Below, piece after piece: positions 1-8,018 of a stretch of DNA of 27,977 bases; position 1 is the stretch's first letter, and each line of letters begins with the position of its first letter. The notes beneath the pieces were generated by a model. That model searched no databases, was not told where the DNA came from, and worked only from the letters and a program-made list of their open reading frames with translations. The translations under genes and the position numbers were made by a program. Source of the stretch: Nostoc sp. GT001 (GTDB lineage: Bacteria; Cyanobacteriota; Cyanobacteriia; Cyanobacteriales; Nostocaceae); NCBI RefSeq assembly GCF_030382115.1, contig NZ_JAUDRJ010000003.1, positions 4,922,651 to 4,950,627 of the forward strand, written 5' to 3'.

Positions 1-81
1 TTCAAGCTAGCAAGTTATCTTCAGAGTGTAGAAGTTGACGTGATTAACTTTAACAATATTCGTGTCTTTAACTGGAAGTAA
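1..81 (+). CDS. 3' end of an unidentified protein (partial)
   Basis: Frame 1 is open from the first base to a TAA at 79-81, giving 26 codons whose product ends VDVINFNNIRVFNWK. The start lies outside the window. The residue mix is protein-like, but the piece is too short to assign to a family. The next hairpin downstream, the terminator of the leftmost sRNA at 141-178, has a T-run on both strands, so it could also end this transcript. A chance open stretch of 26 codons cannot be excluded. Confidence 0.4.
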   Translation, partial: FKLASYLQSVEVDVINFNNIRVFNWK

Positions 82-132
82 AAATATGAAATTATTTTGG
101 AAGCGTTAATTTCTATAATTTTTATATACAAA

Positions 133-205
133 TTAAAAAATGCCTGGGAGTGTTGCCGTGTTTCCACCCCAGACATTTTTTATTCTTAACTTGCTCCTCA
201 CACAC
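133..205 (-). ncRNA. Yfr2-type small RNA, copy A
   Basis: On the minus strand an RNA of about 73 nt is predicted. It begins near 205 with GUGUGUGAGGAGCAAGUUAA, followed by an A-rich linker and a hairpin (stem TGTCTGGG/CCCAGGCA, loop containing GUGGAAACAC), then a run of six T. The stem differs from copy B by compensated changes, while the loop and the 5' GUGUGAGGAGCAAGUUAA stretch are identical. The GGAAACA loop and the small size fit the cyanobacterial Yfr2 family as I know it. The 5' segment is complementary to the conserved ACUCCUCACAC core of the sRNA Yfr1, with which Yfr2 has been proposed to pair. The name is from memory of the motif, not from a search. Confidence 0.6.
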
Positions 206-211
206 AAATAG

Positions 212-240
212 ATAATATCACTACTTCTATCAGATGGCAA
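212..240 (-). promoter_or_regulatory. Promoter of sRNA copy A
   Basis: The minus strand has TTGCCA (240-235), a 17-nt spacer and TATTAT (217-212). The predicted transcript begins 7 nt after the -10 box. The same layout recurs at copy B, which supports it as a real sigma-70-type promoter. The box block TGTCAC(t/a)TAAT-like sequence just upstream is also shared by the two copies. Confidence 0.6.
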
Positions 241-292
241 GTATATTGAGTGACAATTCTAAAACCACACAGGCAATCCAATTTCTGACAAA

Positions 293-365
293 TTAAAAAG
301 CGCTTGGGAGTGTTGCCGTGTTTCCACCCCAGGCGCTTTTTATTTTTAACTTGCTCCTCACACAC
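293..365 (-). ncRNA. Yfr2-type small RNA, copy B
   Basis: This is the second copy of the sRNA, lying 160 nt closer to purH. The predicted start is near 365 (GUGUGUGAGGAGCAAGUUAA), and the terminator stem is AGCGCCTGGG/CCCAAGCGCT followed by five T. Relative to copy A the lower stem has switched from TGTC/GGCA to GCGC/GCGC while pairing is kept, and the loop with GUGGAAACACGGCAACACU is unchanged. This pattern indicates selection on RNA structure and loop sequence. Each copy has its own promoter and terminator, so they should be made as separate transcripts. Confidence 0.6.
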
Positions 366-371
366 GACTAA

Positions 372-400
372 AATATATCACTAGTCCAATGCAAAAGCAA
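372..400 (-). promoter_or_regulatory. Promoter of sRNA copy B
   Basis: The minus strand has TTGCTT (400-395), a 17-nt spacer and TATATT (377-372), with the predicted start 7 nt downstream at 365. Spacing is identical to the promoter of copy A. It lies about 50 bp beyond the purH stop codon on the same strand, so read-through from purH is also possible. Confidence 0.6.
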
Positions 401-447
401 GTAAATTATGTGACACTTTGTAAACTGCACACCTTACAGTCAATAAT

Positions 448-1968
448 TTAGTGTAAAAAGTGACGTACACCAGTTAAAACCATCAGCAAACCCAGTTCGT
501 TAGCAGCTTTGATTGAATCTTTATCGCGCAGACTTCCGCCTGGTTGAACAATGGCTGTAATTCCTGCTGCTGCGGCTGTTTTCACAGAATCATCAAAGGG
601 GAAGAATCCATCGCTGGCTAGAGTTGCACCTTTGGCTTTTTCTCCAGCTTGTTCTAGAGCTATTTTAACTGAGCCAACGCGGTTCATTTGACCAGCGCCT
701 ACTCCTAGTGTAGTGCGATCGCTTGTGACAACAATGGCATTCGATTTAACGTGTTTGCAAACTTTCCAAGCAAACAGCAGTTCGGCTAATTCGCTGTCGG
801 TGGGTTGACGTTCAGTGACTATTTGCCATTGACTGGTGTCAGCAATTATATCATCGCTAGTTTGGACAAGAAAACCACCTGCGATCGCTTTCACTGTATC
901 TTTAGGGCCACTGCTCAAATCTGCTAGAGTCAAAACCCGCACGTTAGATTTCTTTGCCAGGATTTCTTGAGCTTCGGCTTCACAACTTGGTGCAACCACA
1001 CATTCTAAAAATGTTTTGGTTAACTCGCTAGCTGTAGCCGCATCAATCGGGCGGTTGAGTGCGACAATTCCACCAAAGGCAGAAGTCGAATCAGCATTGA
1101 AAGCTTTTTGATACGCTTCTGAAATAGTACTTCCCAATGCCGTACCACAGGGATTTGTATGTTTGATAATCGTTGCGGCTGGAGTATCAGTGAACTCAGC
1201 AATAATTCGGCGTGCGGCTTCTAAATCAACTAAGTTATTGTAACTAAGTTCTTTGCCTTGGAGTTTTGTAGCGGCTGCCCATCCAGTTGGGGTAGTACCA
1301 GTTTGATACCAGGCGGCGGGTTGATGGGGATTCTCACCGTAACGCAGAGATTGCAATTGTGTGCCGCTAAGGGTGTACTGCTGTGCTTCTGCGAGGTAAG
1401 ATGCTATAGCTTGATCATAACTAGCAGTGTGCGAAAATCCTTTTAATGCCGCTTTTTGCCGAAACTCTAGGGATGCTACACCGTTATTTTGGCGCAATTC
1501 CTGCAAATACTCGTCATACTGTGCCGGATCGCATAATACAGCCAGATGAGCGAAGTTTTTCGATGATGCCCTTAACATTGCTGGGCCACCGATATCAATT
1601 TGTTCAACAGCTTCTAATAATGTTACCCCTGGTTTAGCGATCGTTTCCTCAAAAGGATATAGATTCACCACCACTAAATCAATCGGGCGAATTTGGTTAT
1701 TTTCTAAATCTGTTATATCTTCGGGAACATCTCGCCGCGCCAAAATCCCACCGTGAATTCGGGGATGCAGCGTTTTGACTCGGCCACCTAAAATCTCTGG
1801 AGAACCTGTGTAATCAGCAACTTTGGTAACTGGGAGTCCCGCATCTTTAAGTGCTTGGGCTGTTCCCCCACTGCTGATTAAATCAAAGTCGAATTCTTCA
1901 ACCAAGCTACGGGCTAGGTCGATTATACCAGTTTTGTTAGATACACTCAGCAGGGCTAGACGCGCCAT
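448..1968 (-). CDS. purH: Bifunctional AICAR formyltransferase / IMP cyclohydrolase
   Basis: PurH carries out the last two steps of purine synthesis in the cytosol: formylation of AICAR by 10-formyl-tetrahydrofolate, then ring closure to IMP. The 506-aa length is usual for bacterial PurH. The N-terminal MGS-like cyclohydrolase domain (about residues 1-125) begins SVSNKTGIIDLA and contains SSGGTAQAL, KVADYTGSPE and GGRVKTLHPRIHGGIL. The formyltransferase domain follows, with SLRYGENPHQ, IIKHTNPCG, AFGGIVALN and KHVKSNAIVV. The ATG at 1968 has an AAGGA about 8 nt upstream. The gene stands alone on its strand here; the two Yfr2-type sRNAs lie directly downstream. No frameshift or missing motif was seen. 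Confidence 0.97.
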   Translation of the reverse strand: MARLALLSVSNKTGIIDLARSLVEEFDFDLISSGGTAQALKDAGLPVTKVADYTGSPEILGGRVKTLHPRIHGGILARRDVPEDITDLENNQIRPIDLVVVNLYPFEETIAKPGVTLLEAVEQIDIGGPAMLRASSKNFAHLAVLCDPAQYDEYLQELRQNNGVASLEFRQKAALKGFSHTASYDQAIASYLAEAQQYTLSGTQLQSLRYGENPHQPAAWYQTGTTPTGWAAATKLQGKELSYNNLVDLEAARRIIAEFTDTPAATIIKHTNPCGTALGSTISEAYQKAFNADSTSAFGGIVALNRPIDAATASELTKTFLECVVAPSCEAEAQEILAKKSNVRVLTLADLSSGPKDTVKAIAGGFLVQTSDDIIADTSQWQIVTERQPTDSELAELLFAWKVCKHVKSNAIVVTSDRTTLGVGAGQMNRVGSVKIALEQAGEKAKGATLASDGFFPFDDSVKTAAAAGITAIVQPGGSLRDKDSIKAANELGLLMVLTGVRHFLH

Positions 1969-2196
1969 TGATCAATTCCTTAAAAGTAGGCTAGAAGCGA
2001 AGGATCTCAAGTTTTGCATAAGCCTTGGTTCACTTCAAGACCATGAGGAATAATATTGACTCTTGTAATTTATATGGTTACATCGCTCAGAGTCAGCACT
2101 GTTGAAAATGCTGGAAATAAGGGCTAAGTAGGCTTAGTCTCTAATATTTGCGATCGCCTAAACTAAAAGTAAGCATCTTTTATCCACATAACATCT

Positions 2197-2607
2197 ATGG
2201 TTCAGTCTTCTAATCAACGCTTAACTCTAGAAGAATTTCTCGCACTTCCCGAAGGAGATATTACACACGAGTTTGTTAACGGTGAAGCTGTACCAAAATA
2301 TAAAGATAATGAAATGTCACCAAAATTTTTTCATAGCTCGACTACTGGTGCTTTATTTATACTATTGTCTGCATGGGCACAAGCAAAGGGTCGGGTTGTG
2401 ATTGAATGGGCAATTAAACTAACACGAAATCAACAAGATTGGATGCCTGTAGCCGATCTGACCTATATTTCTCATAACCGTCTTCCTGCTGATTGGCTAT
2501 TAGACGAAGCTTGTCCTGTCGCACCTGAATTAGTCATCGAAATCATTTCACCTGGTCAAACTTTTGGTGAAATTGCAGAGAAGGGCTACATAAAATTAAT
2601 ATTTTGA
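2197..2607 (+). pseudogene. Truncated Uma2-family (PD-(D/E)XK-like) protein
   Basis: The N-terminal part matches the Uma2 family, which is greatly expanded in cyanobacteria: LTLEEFLALPEGD near residue 8, HEFVNGEAV, then the core PVADLTYIS and PELVIEIISPGQTFGEIAEKG. The aspartate in the VAD segment and the E-I-I-S segment are the presumed nuclease-like active-site elements. The protein then ends abruptly after 136 aa as YIKLIF. Family members run to about 190 aa with a further E-K-x-x-D-Y segment and a C-terminal strand pair. Dropping one G in the GGG of AAGGGC restores E-K-A-T, which suggests a one-base insertion, but the next codons soon hit stops. I read it as a decaying gene. The 3' end almost touches the convergent iron ATPase gene. 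Confidence 0.7.
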
Positions 2608-2626
2608 TTTAGCAATGCCAAAAAAT

Positions 2627-3667
2627 CTAGCGGGGAAAAACCTTTACAGTCTCACTGGCTATAGATAACTCTACTCTTGTACCCACAGGTAACGCTATAT
2701 CTTTCAGCGTCCTGGCATGGAGTTCTTTACCAGAGGGAGTTTGTAAACAATATTGGTATTCACGTCCTAAAAACCTTCGAGTACGGACAACTACGGGCGC
2801 ATCTGTGGCTGGCTTTAAGATAAAGTCTTCTTGGCGGATCATGATTTCGCCACTATCATCAGTATGATTTGCTGTTAACTCAAAACTGCCGATTTCTGTT
2901 TTCCATAAATTCCCTTGACGATGGGCGGGAAGGAAATTAGCTTGAGTGACAAATTCGGCGACGAATCTTGATGCTGGATGAGTATAAATTTCTTCTGGCG
3001 TGCCTAATTGCTCTAAATGTCCTTGGCGCATCACACCCACTATATCTGAAATAGCTAATGCTTCTTCTTGATCGTGGGTAACAAAAATTGCTGAAGTACC
3101 CGCAGCTTTGAGAATGTCGCGCACTTCTTCTCGCAAGCGCAACCTAACTTGGATATCAAGATTGCTCAAAGGTTCATCCAAAAGCATGAGTTGGGGTTGG
3201 GGTGCTAAAGCACGGGCGAGGGCAACTCTTTGCTGCTGTCCACCTGAGAGTTCATAAGGGTAACGTTTTTCTAAGCCTTCGAGTCTCACCAAATTAATGA
3301 CTTCGGCTATGCGTTTTTGTATTTGTTGTTTACTGAAATGTTTCAACCCAAAAGCCACATTTTCTGCCACATTTAGATGGGGAAACAGGGCATAATCTTG
3401 AAAAACAACGCCGATGTCACGCTGTTCGGCTGGTATGCAAGTAGAATTATTACAAACTATCTGCCCACCAATTTTAATTTCTCCTACTTGCGATCGCTCA
3501 AAACCAGCAATCATTCTCAACAGCGTAGTTTTACCACAACCGGATGGGCCGAGCAATCCCAAGATATCTCCTTGTTGCAACGTCAAAGATACGTTATCTA
3601 CAGCAGGGAAGGCACTTTCTGCAAACCGCTTGGTGACATTTTGTAAATCTAGAATTACTTGTTGCAT
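2627..3667 (-). CDS. futC: Fe(III) ABC transporter ATP-binding protein
   Basis: This is the cytoplasmic ATPase that powers ferric-iron import through the permease encoded just upstream. The 346-aa sequence has Walker A GPSGCGKT at residues 40-47, Q-loop VVFQDYALFPHL, signature LSGGQQQR near residue 140, Walker B LMLLDEP and the switch histidine in IFVTHDQEEAL. A C-terminal TOBE-like region of about 100 residues starts after FVAEFVTQANFL, which is typical of the FbpC/PotA/CysA group. Substrate is inferred from the two FutA-like proteins and the FbpB-like permease on the same strand. The ATG at 3667 has no strong ribosome-binding site. The gap to the permease gene is 62 bp, so cotranscription is likely. 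Confidence 0.92.
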   Translation of the reverse strand: MQQVILDLQNVTKRFAESAFPAVDNVSLTLQQGDILGLLGPSGCGKTTLLRMIAGFERSQVGEIKIGGQIVCNNSTCIPAEQRDIGVVFQDYALFPHLNVAENVAFGLKHFSKQQIQKRIAEVINLVRLEGLEKRYPYELSGGQQQRVALARALAPQPQLMLLDEPLSNLDIQVRLRLREEVRDILKAAGTSAIFVTHDQEEALAISDIVGVMRQGHLEQLGTPEEIYTHPASRFVAEFVTQANFLPAHRQGNLWKTEIGSFELTANHTDDSGEIMIRQEDFILKPATDAPVVVRTRRFLGREYQYCLQTPSGKELHARTLKDIALPVGTRVELSIASETVKVFPR

Positions 3668-3729
3668 AGGGAGTGGAGAGTACTATAGTTCAATTACTTG
3701 AAAAGTTTCAAATCAGTAGAGGTGGAATT

Positions 3730-5367
3730 CTATAAGTGATTTACTCCTTCTACCTCCTGCCTACTGCCCCCTGTCTCCTTCAATACTTGCTCTTTTTTGA
3801 CGTTCTCTTGAGATAGCACCAATAAAGTTGAACCCATAGAAACCAACAGCATCGCTAACGAAGCCGCCGCCGCATCGGCAAAATCTACATTTTCTGTAGC
3901 TTGCCAAATTTGCATTGCTAAAGTACTAAAGCCAATAGGCGCTAACAACATGGTGGCGGGTAGTTCTTTAATCGCTGTTAAAAATACCAGCACCGCACCA
4001 CTCAACACACCTGGTTGTACTAGAGGTAGGGTAACTTCTCTTAAAGTTTGCCAAGCATTCCTACCTAGACTACGCGCTGATTCTTCTAGCTGGGGATTGA
4101 CTTGCAAAAGCGAACTGCGGACTGTTCCCACTGATTGCGGTAAGAATAAAACTAAATATGCAAATATCAGCATCGGCAGAGTTTGGTACAATGCTAGCAA
4201 ATAATTGGCACCAAAAAATACCAAAGATAAGGCAACAACTATTCCTGGAACTCCAAAACCTATATAAGAACAGCGTTCAATTATGGCGGTGATTTTACTC
4301 GGAAATCTGACTGCTAAAATTGCTACTGGTAAGGCAAAGATGGTGGTAGCTAAAGCCGCTAATCCAGCTGCGCCAATGGAGTTGAGAATGGTGGGGAATA
4401 AATTGGGGAAAGTATAGCCACCGTTAAGTCCGCGAATCAGCCAAAATAAGGTGATACCTACTGGCAAAACTACACCGAAGCTAGTAATTAGTAGACAAAA
4501 ACCGAAAGCCGGCCATTTCCAAATTCCCAACTTGACAATTTTTGGTGGACGTAGAGAGGCGGAACCACGACTATAATAAGCTGCCCGCGATCGCATTCGA
4601 TATTCTAACCACAAAATCAGCAGCACCAATGTCACCAACATCAAAGATAAGGCTGCGGCTGAGTTCCGATTAAAGCTAGTTTTATATTGTAAAAAAATTG
4701 CCCGCGTAAAGGCATCAAATCGCATCAGCGAAGGTGTACCAAAGTCGCGCAAGGCATATAAAGCTACTAATAATCCACCTGCAATTAGTGATGGTTTCAA
4801 CTGTGGCAAAACTACCTTAAAAAAGGTTTCTCTACTACCATAACCCAAACTACGAGACGCTTCTTCTAGAGATGGATCAATACCTTGTAATCCAGAACGC
4901 ACACTCAGCAGCATATAGGGATAGGTAAACAAAGTGATTGCCAAAACTGTCCCAGGAAAACCATAAATTGAAGGTAATTCTTCTACTCCTAATGGTTGAA
5001 GCAATAACTGCAAAAAACTACCCCGTGGTGCCAAAGTTGCAATCAGCGCAAAGCTGCCTACATAGCTAGGAACCGCTAAGGGTAATGTTGTTGCCACTAA
5101 CCAGAAACGTCTTCCTGGTAAGTCTGTCCGCACTGTTAAAAATGCCAATGGTACGGCAATTAGTGTAGAAAATAACGTCACTGTTGCCGCCATTGCCGCA
5201 CTGTTAAAAAAAACCATAATATTGCGGGGACGAGAAATCAATTCCCAGAACTCTTCCCCGCCAATACCTGCGGTGCGAATTACTAAGTATAGCAATGGCA
5301 GGGCAATAGCAATTGCCACTACCGCTGCCGATAATGTGAGAAATAATGGAGGGCGAACCGCTTTCAA
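3730..5367 (-). CDS. futB: Fe(III) ABC transporter permease (fused two-domain FbpB type)
   Basis: The 545-aa inner-membrane protein has about 12 hydrophobic segments and two binding-protein-dependent transport domains. Each has an EAA-type loop that docks the ATPase: EEASRSLGYGSRETFFKVVLPQLKPSL in the first half and EESARSLGRNAWQTLREVTLPLVQPGV in the second. A fused permease is usual for the FbpB/FutB family. The start is a TTG at 5367, 3 nt after the stop of the upstream binding-protein gene, with AGGAG about 11 nt before it, so translational coupling is likely. The last 16 or so residues (KETGGSRQEVEGVNHL) are encoded by a purine-rich low-complexity repeat of the kind found in spacers here, so the native C-terminus seems to have been replaced. 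Confidence 0.9.
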   Translation of the reverse strand: MKAVRPPLFLTLSAAVVAIAIALPLLYLVIRTAGIGGEEFWELISRPRNIMVFFNSAAMAATVTLFSTLIAVPLAFLTVRTDLPGRRFWLVATTLPLAVPSYVGSFALIATLAPRGSFLQLLLQPLGVEELPSIYGFPGTVLAITLFTYPYMLLSVRSGLQGIDPSLEEASRSLGYGSRETFFKVVLPQLKPSLIAGGLLVALYALRDFGTPSLMRFDAFTRAIFLQYKTSFNRNSAAALSLMLVTLVLLILWLEYRMRSRAAYYSRGSASLRPPKIVKLGIWKWPAFGFCLLITSFGVVLPVGITLFWLIRGLNGGYTFPNLFPTILNSIGAAGLAALATTIFALPVAILAVRFPSKITAIIERCSYIGFGVPGIVVALSLVFFGANYLLALYQTLPMLIFAYLVLFLPQSVGTVRSSLLQVNPQLEESARSLGRNAWQTLREVTLPLVQPGVLSGAVLVFLTAIKELPATMLLAPIGFSTLAMQIWQATENVDFADAAAASLAMLLVSMGSTLLVLSQENVKKEQVLKETGGSRQEVEGVNHL

Positions 5368-5370
5368 CTG

Positions 5371-6381
5371 TTACAAAACTCCTGCCTTCTGCAATAAATT
5401 CAACGTTGCTGGCAAATCATCTAAATCTGTCAAGTTAACATTGGGTGGATTTAGCTTACTGATTGGTATTTGTTTTGATGGTGCTGGGATTCCTTTTACT
5501 AAAGGATACTCATTAGTTTCTTGAGCAAAGTAATTTTGTGAACTCTGTTTGAGCAGATAATCAATTAAAGCTTCTACATCAGCTTTTTGATCTGTGGTTT
5601 TCGTAATTGCTACTCCTGCCACATTAATCATTGATCCTGCATCTTTGCTTGTATAGTGGTGGGCAACAGGAAAGTTCGGATTATCTTTTTTGAAGCGATA
5701 CAAGTAGTAATTATTCACTAAACCAAGATGAACTTCTCCCCGCCCCACAGCTTCGACGATCGCAGCATTTTTACCGTAATCTTTGACACCGTTAGCTTTC
5801 ATCGCTTTGAGCCATTGGAGAGTTTTTTCGTCTCCATTTAAGACTCGCATTGCTGTAACAAATGACTGAAATGAGCCGTTAGCCGGTGCCCAGCCAACTT
5901 TACCGCGCCATTTTGGTTCTGTTAACTGCGAAATTGATGTCGGTAGTTCCCCTGATTTAACTAACTTTGTATTGTAGTCAATGACACGGGCGCGACCGGA
6001 AATTCCTAGCCAATGCCCTTTAGCAGAACGAAAGCGAGAATCAACCTTGTTTAGCAGTTTAGAGGCAATTGGTAGCGTTACCTGTTTTTTCTCCAAAGTG
6101 CCTAAAGCACCAGCGTCTTGAGCGAAAAACAAGTCTGCACGGCTATTTTTACCTTCTTCCAAAAGTGCGATCGCTAATTCAGCAGTATCGCCATAACGCA
6201 CTTGAATATCCTGATTCAAGTCTTTTTTGGCTTTCTCAATTAAGGGGCCAATTAGTTTTTCTTCTCTGCCTGAATAGATTACGAGGGTTTTCGTTTGAGC
6301 ATTTACAGCCACCCCGATTCCCCAACCTAGCGTTACAGCTAGAGCTAACGCTGAAACTTTCAGCAATGGTAAACTTTTCAA
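5371..6381 (-). CDS. futA: Periplasmic Fe(III)-binding protein, FutA type (Sec-exported)
   Basis: This periplasmic solute-binding protein hands ferric iron to FutB. A Sec-type signal peptide (KSLPLLKVSALALAV...) ends near AVNA, and the mature part starts with TLVIYSGREEKLIGPL. Family hallmarks follow: RYGDTAELAIALLEEG, DLFFAQDAGALG, WLGISGRARVIDYN, WAPANGSFQSFVTA and the tyrosine pair in NNYYLYRF that supplies iron ligands in FutA/FbpA proteins. I chose a TTG start at 6381 (336 aa) because GGAGG sits 8 nt before it. A GTG at 6396 would add five residues but has no properly spaced ribosome-binding site. It overlaps nothing and lies 3 nt before futB, so it probably serves as the binding protein of that permease. 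Confidence 0.92.
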   Translation of the reverse strand: MKSLPLLKVSALALAVTLGWGIGVAVNAQTKTLVIYSGREEKLIGPLIEKAKKDLNQDIQVRYGDTAELAIALLEEGKNSRADLFFAQDAGALGTLEKKQVTLPIASKLLNKVDSRFRSAKGHWLGISGRARVIDYNTKLVKSGELPTSISQLTEPKWRGKVGWAPANGSFQSFVTAMRVLNGDEKTLQWLKAMKANGVKDYGKNAAIVEAVGRGEVHLGLVNNYYLYRFKKDNPNFPVAHHYTSKDAGSMINVAGVAITKTTDQKADVEALIDYLLKQSSQNYFAQETNEYPLVKGIPAPSKQIPISKLNPPNVNLTDLDDLPATLNLLQKAGVL

Positions 6382-6536
6382 TTTCCAATCCTCCACCTTA
6401 ATACTTACCAGGAAGTTTTTGCAATAATCTTGGTATTCTCAACCTTTACCATTAACCTGTACTGGTAAGCAATAAACTTTCTCAAAAAATTTAGATTTTT
6501 CCTACCTTGGCCAGATGTATTCCAGTCAATAGCAAG

Positions 6537-7613
6537 TTATATGACTTGTACTTGCTGCATGAGCTTGAGTGTTGTTTCTAAATCGCTAAGATTACTCAAG
6601 TCGATTTTTTGAGTTTGTTTTTTAATTTCTTGGAGAGATTTTAGCTTACCTTTGGGCGCAACAGCCGAAGTTAGAGGATACTCAAAAGTTTGATTAGCAA
6701 AGTAGTTTTGGGCATTTTCATTCAGCATGAATTCGACAAACTTTTGAGCAATATTGGGATGTTTGGCGCTGTTAAGAATTGCTACACCTGCGACATTTAC
6801 CAAGGAACCCACATCATCAGTAAAATGATGCTCCACAGGAACTTGAGGATTATCTTGTTTGATTCGTTCTAGATAATAATGATTGACAAATCCCACAGCA
6901 ATTTCGCCGCGAGATAAGGCTTCTACGATCGCAGTATTATTAGGATAAACTTTAGCATTGTTAGCTTTAATACCTTCTAACCATTGCCTAGCCTTGTCTT
7001 CTCCTTCTGCAACTCGTAAGGCGGTGACAAAGGATTGAAAGGAACCATTTGTAGGTGCCCAGCCAATTTTACCTTTCCATTTCGGTTCAGTAAAGCCAAA
7101 AATAGACGATGGTAATTCCCCTGGTTTTACTAATTTAGAGTTGTAATCTACTGTACGCACTCTCCCCGAAATACCTAGCCATTTCCCCTCTGGTGAACGG
7201 TAGGTACTATCTACTTGATTGAGAAGAGATGTTGGTAACTGTACTGCTCGATTTGCTTTTTGAATAGCTCCAAGGGCGCTAGCATCTTGGGCGAAGAAGA
7301 CATCTGCGGGACTGTTTGCCCCTTCTTCCAAAATTGCTGATGCTAACTCAGCAGTATCGCCATAGCGGACTTGTACCTTAGCATTGCTTTGTTGCTCAAA
7401 TTGTTTGATCAGCTCGCCAATGAGTTTTTCGTTGCGTCCTGAGTAGATTACTAGCTCTTTTTCTAAGACACCAGTAGCAGCCGTAGCTGGTGTAGCTTGC
7501 CCTGAAGGCGATTCGGCAGTATCGGTGGGAGTTTGATTAGGATTACAAGCGATCGCTAATCCACCACTAGCAGTTGCTAGTCCTACTATATAGACAAATT
7601 TGCGGCGCTTCAT
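6537..7613 (-). CDS. futA: Second Fe(III)-binding protein, FutA type (twin-arginine / lipoprotein-like signal)
   Basis: This is a paralogue of the neighbouring FutA, with the same blocks: ELVIYSGRNEKLIGELI, RYGDTAELASAILEEG, DVFFAQDASALG, WLGISGRVRTVDYN, WAPTNGSFQSFVTALR and the tyrosine pair in NHYYLERI. It differs at the N-terminus. MKRRKFVYIVG has a twin arginine, the hydrophobic stretch ends ...GLAIAC, and a Pro/Thr/Ser-rich linker of about 30 residues follows. That fits a Tat-exported protein, or a lipoprotein tethered at the cysteine although the lipobox is imperfect. I chose the ATG at 7613 (358 aa) because GGAGA lies about 8 nt upstream; an upstream start at 7634 would bury the signal. 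The gap to the next futA is 155 bp, so both could share one transcript. Confidence 0.92.
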   Translation of the reverse strand: MKRRKFVYIVGLATASGGLAIACNPNQTPTDTAESPSGQATPATAATGVLEKELVIYSGRNEKLIGELIKQFEQQSNAKVQVRYGDTAELASAILEEGANSPADVFFAQDASALGAIQKANRAVQLPTSLLNQVDSTYRSPEGKWLGISGRVRTVDYNSKLVKPGELPSSIFGFTEPKWKGKIGWAPTNGSFQSFVTALRVAEGEDKARQWLEGIKANNAKVYPNNTAIVEALSRGEIAVGFVNHYYLERIKQDNPQVPVEHHFTDDVGSLVNVAGVAILNSAKHPNIAQKFVEFMLNENAQNYFANQTFEYPLTSAVAPKGKLKSLQEIKKQTQKIDLSNLSDLETTLKLMQQVQVI

Positions 7614-8018
7614 AAGCTTTCTCCAATAGAACACACACTATTAATAACTTTATTGAAATATATTACTATTAATTTAGGCAGTTTACCTAATGACATTTTA
7701 ATGTATACTCAGATTAATATATTGCTAATTCAATAGACAGAAGCAATTAAGTTCTTAGTTAAGATAATTATTTATCCATATTATTGTCAATTAATTAGAA
7801 TAATTTTTTGAAAAAGAATTGATAATTGTTTTTATTAAATAAAAAATGCCTAAAAGCAATAATTTCTATCTGGAAATTATTCTTATATAAATTGGTGAAA
7901 AAATGTTTTCAGACAAAATTACCGTCTGGCTTTTGGTTGCTAGCACCAAAACAACGTAGGTATTTTTTGGGCAAACAGATAGGATCTATGAAAAGAGTAG
8001 AATTTTAGGAGTAAACCT
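7614..8018. other. AT-rich divergent spacer; possible operator of the iron cluster
   Basis: I see no gene in these 405 bp. They separate the minus-strand iron cluster from the plus-strand esterase, so both promoters should be here. Two weak palindromes could bind a regulator: TTAGGCAGTTTACCTAA at 7674-7690 (61-77 bp before the futA ATG) and GATAATTATTTATC at 7764-7777, which loosely resembles half of a Fur box. Neither is convincing alone. A 60-codon open frame at 7826-8008 is AT-driven and I do not regard it as a gene. Confidence 0.35.

Noticed and set aside
7826..8008. 60-codon open frame in the AT-rich spacer
   Set aside because: Lys/Phe/Leu-rich product dictated by AT content, no ribosome-binding site, and it overlaps the ribosome-binding site of the esterase.
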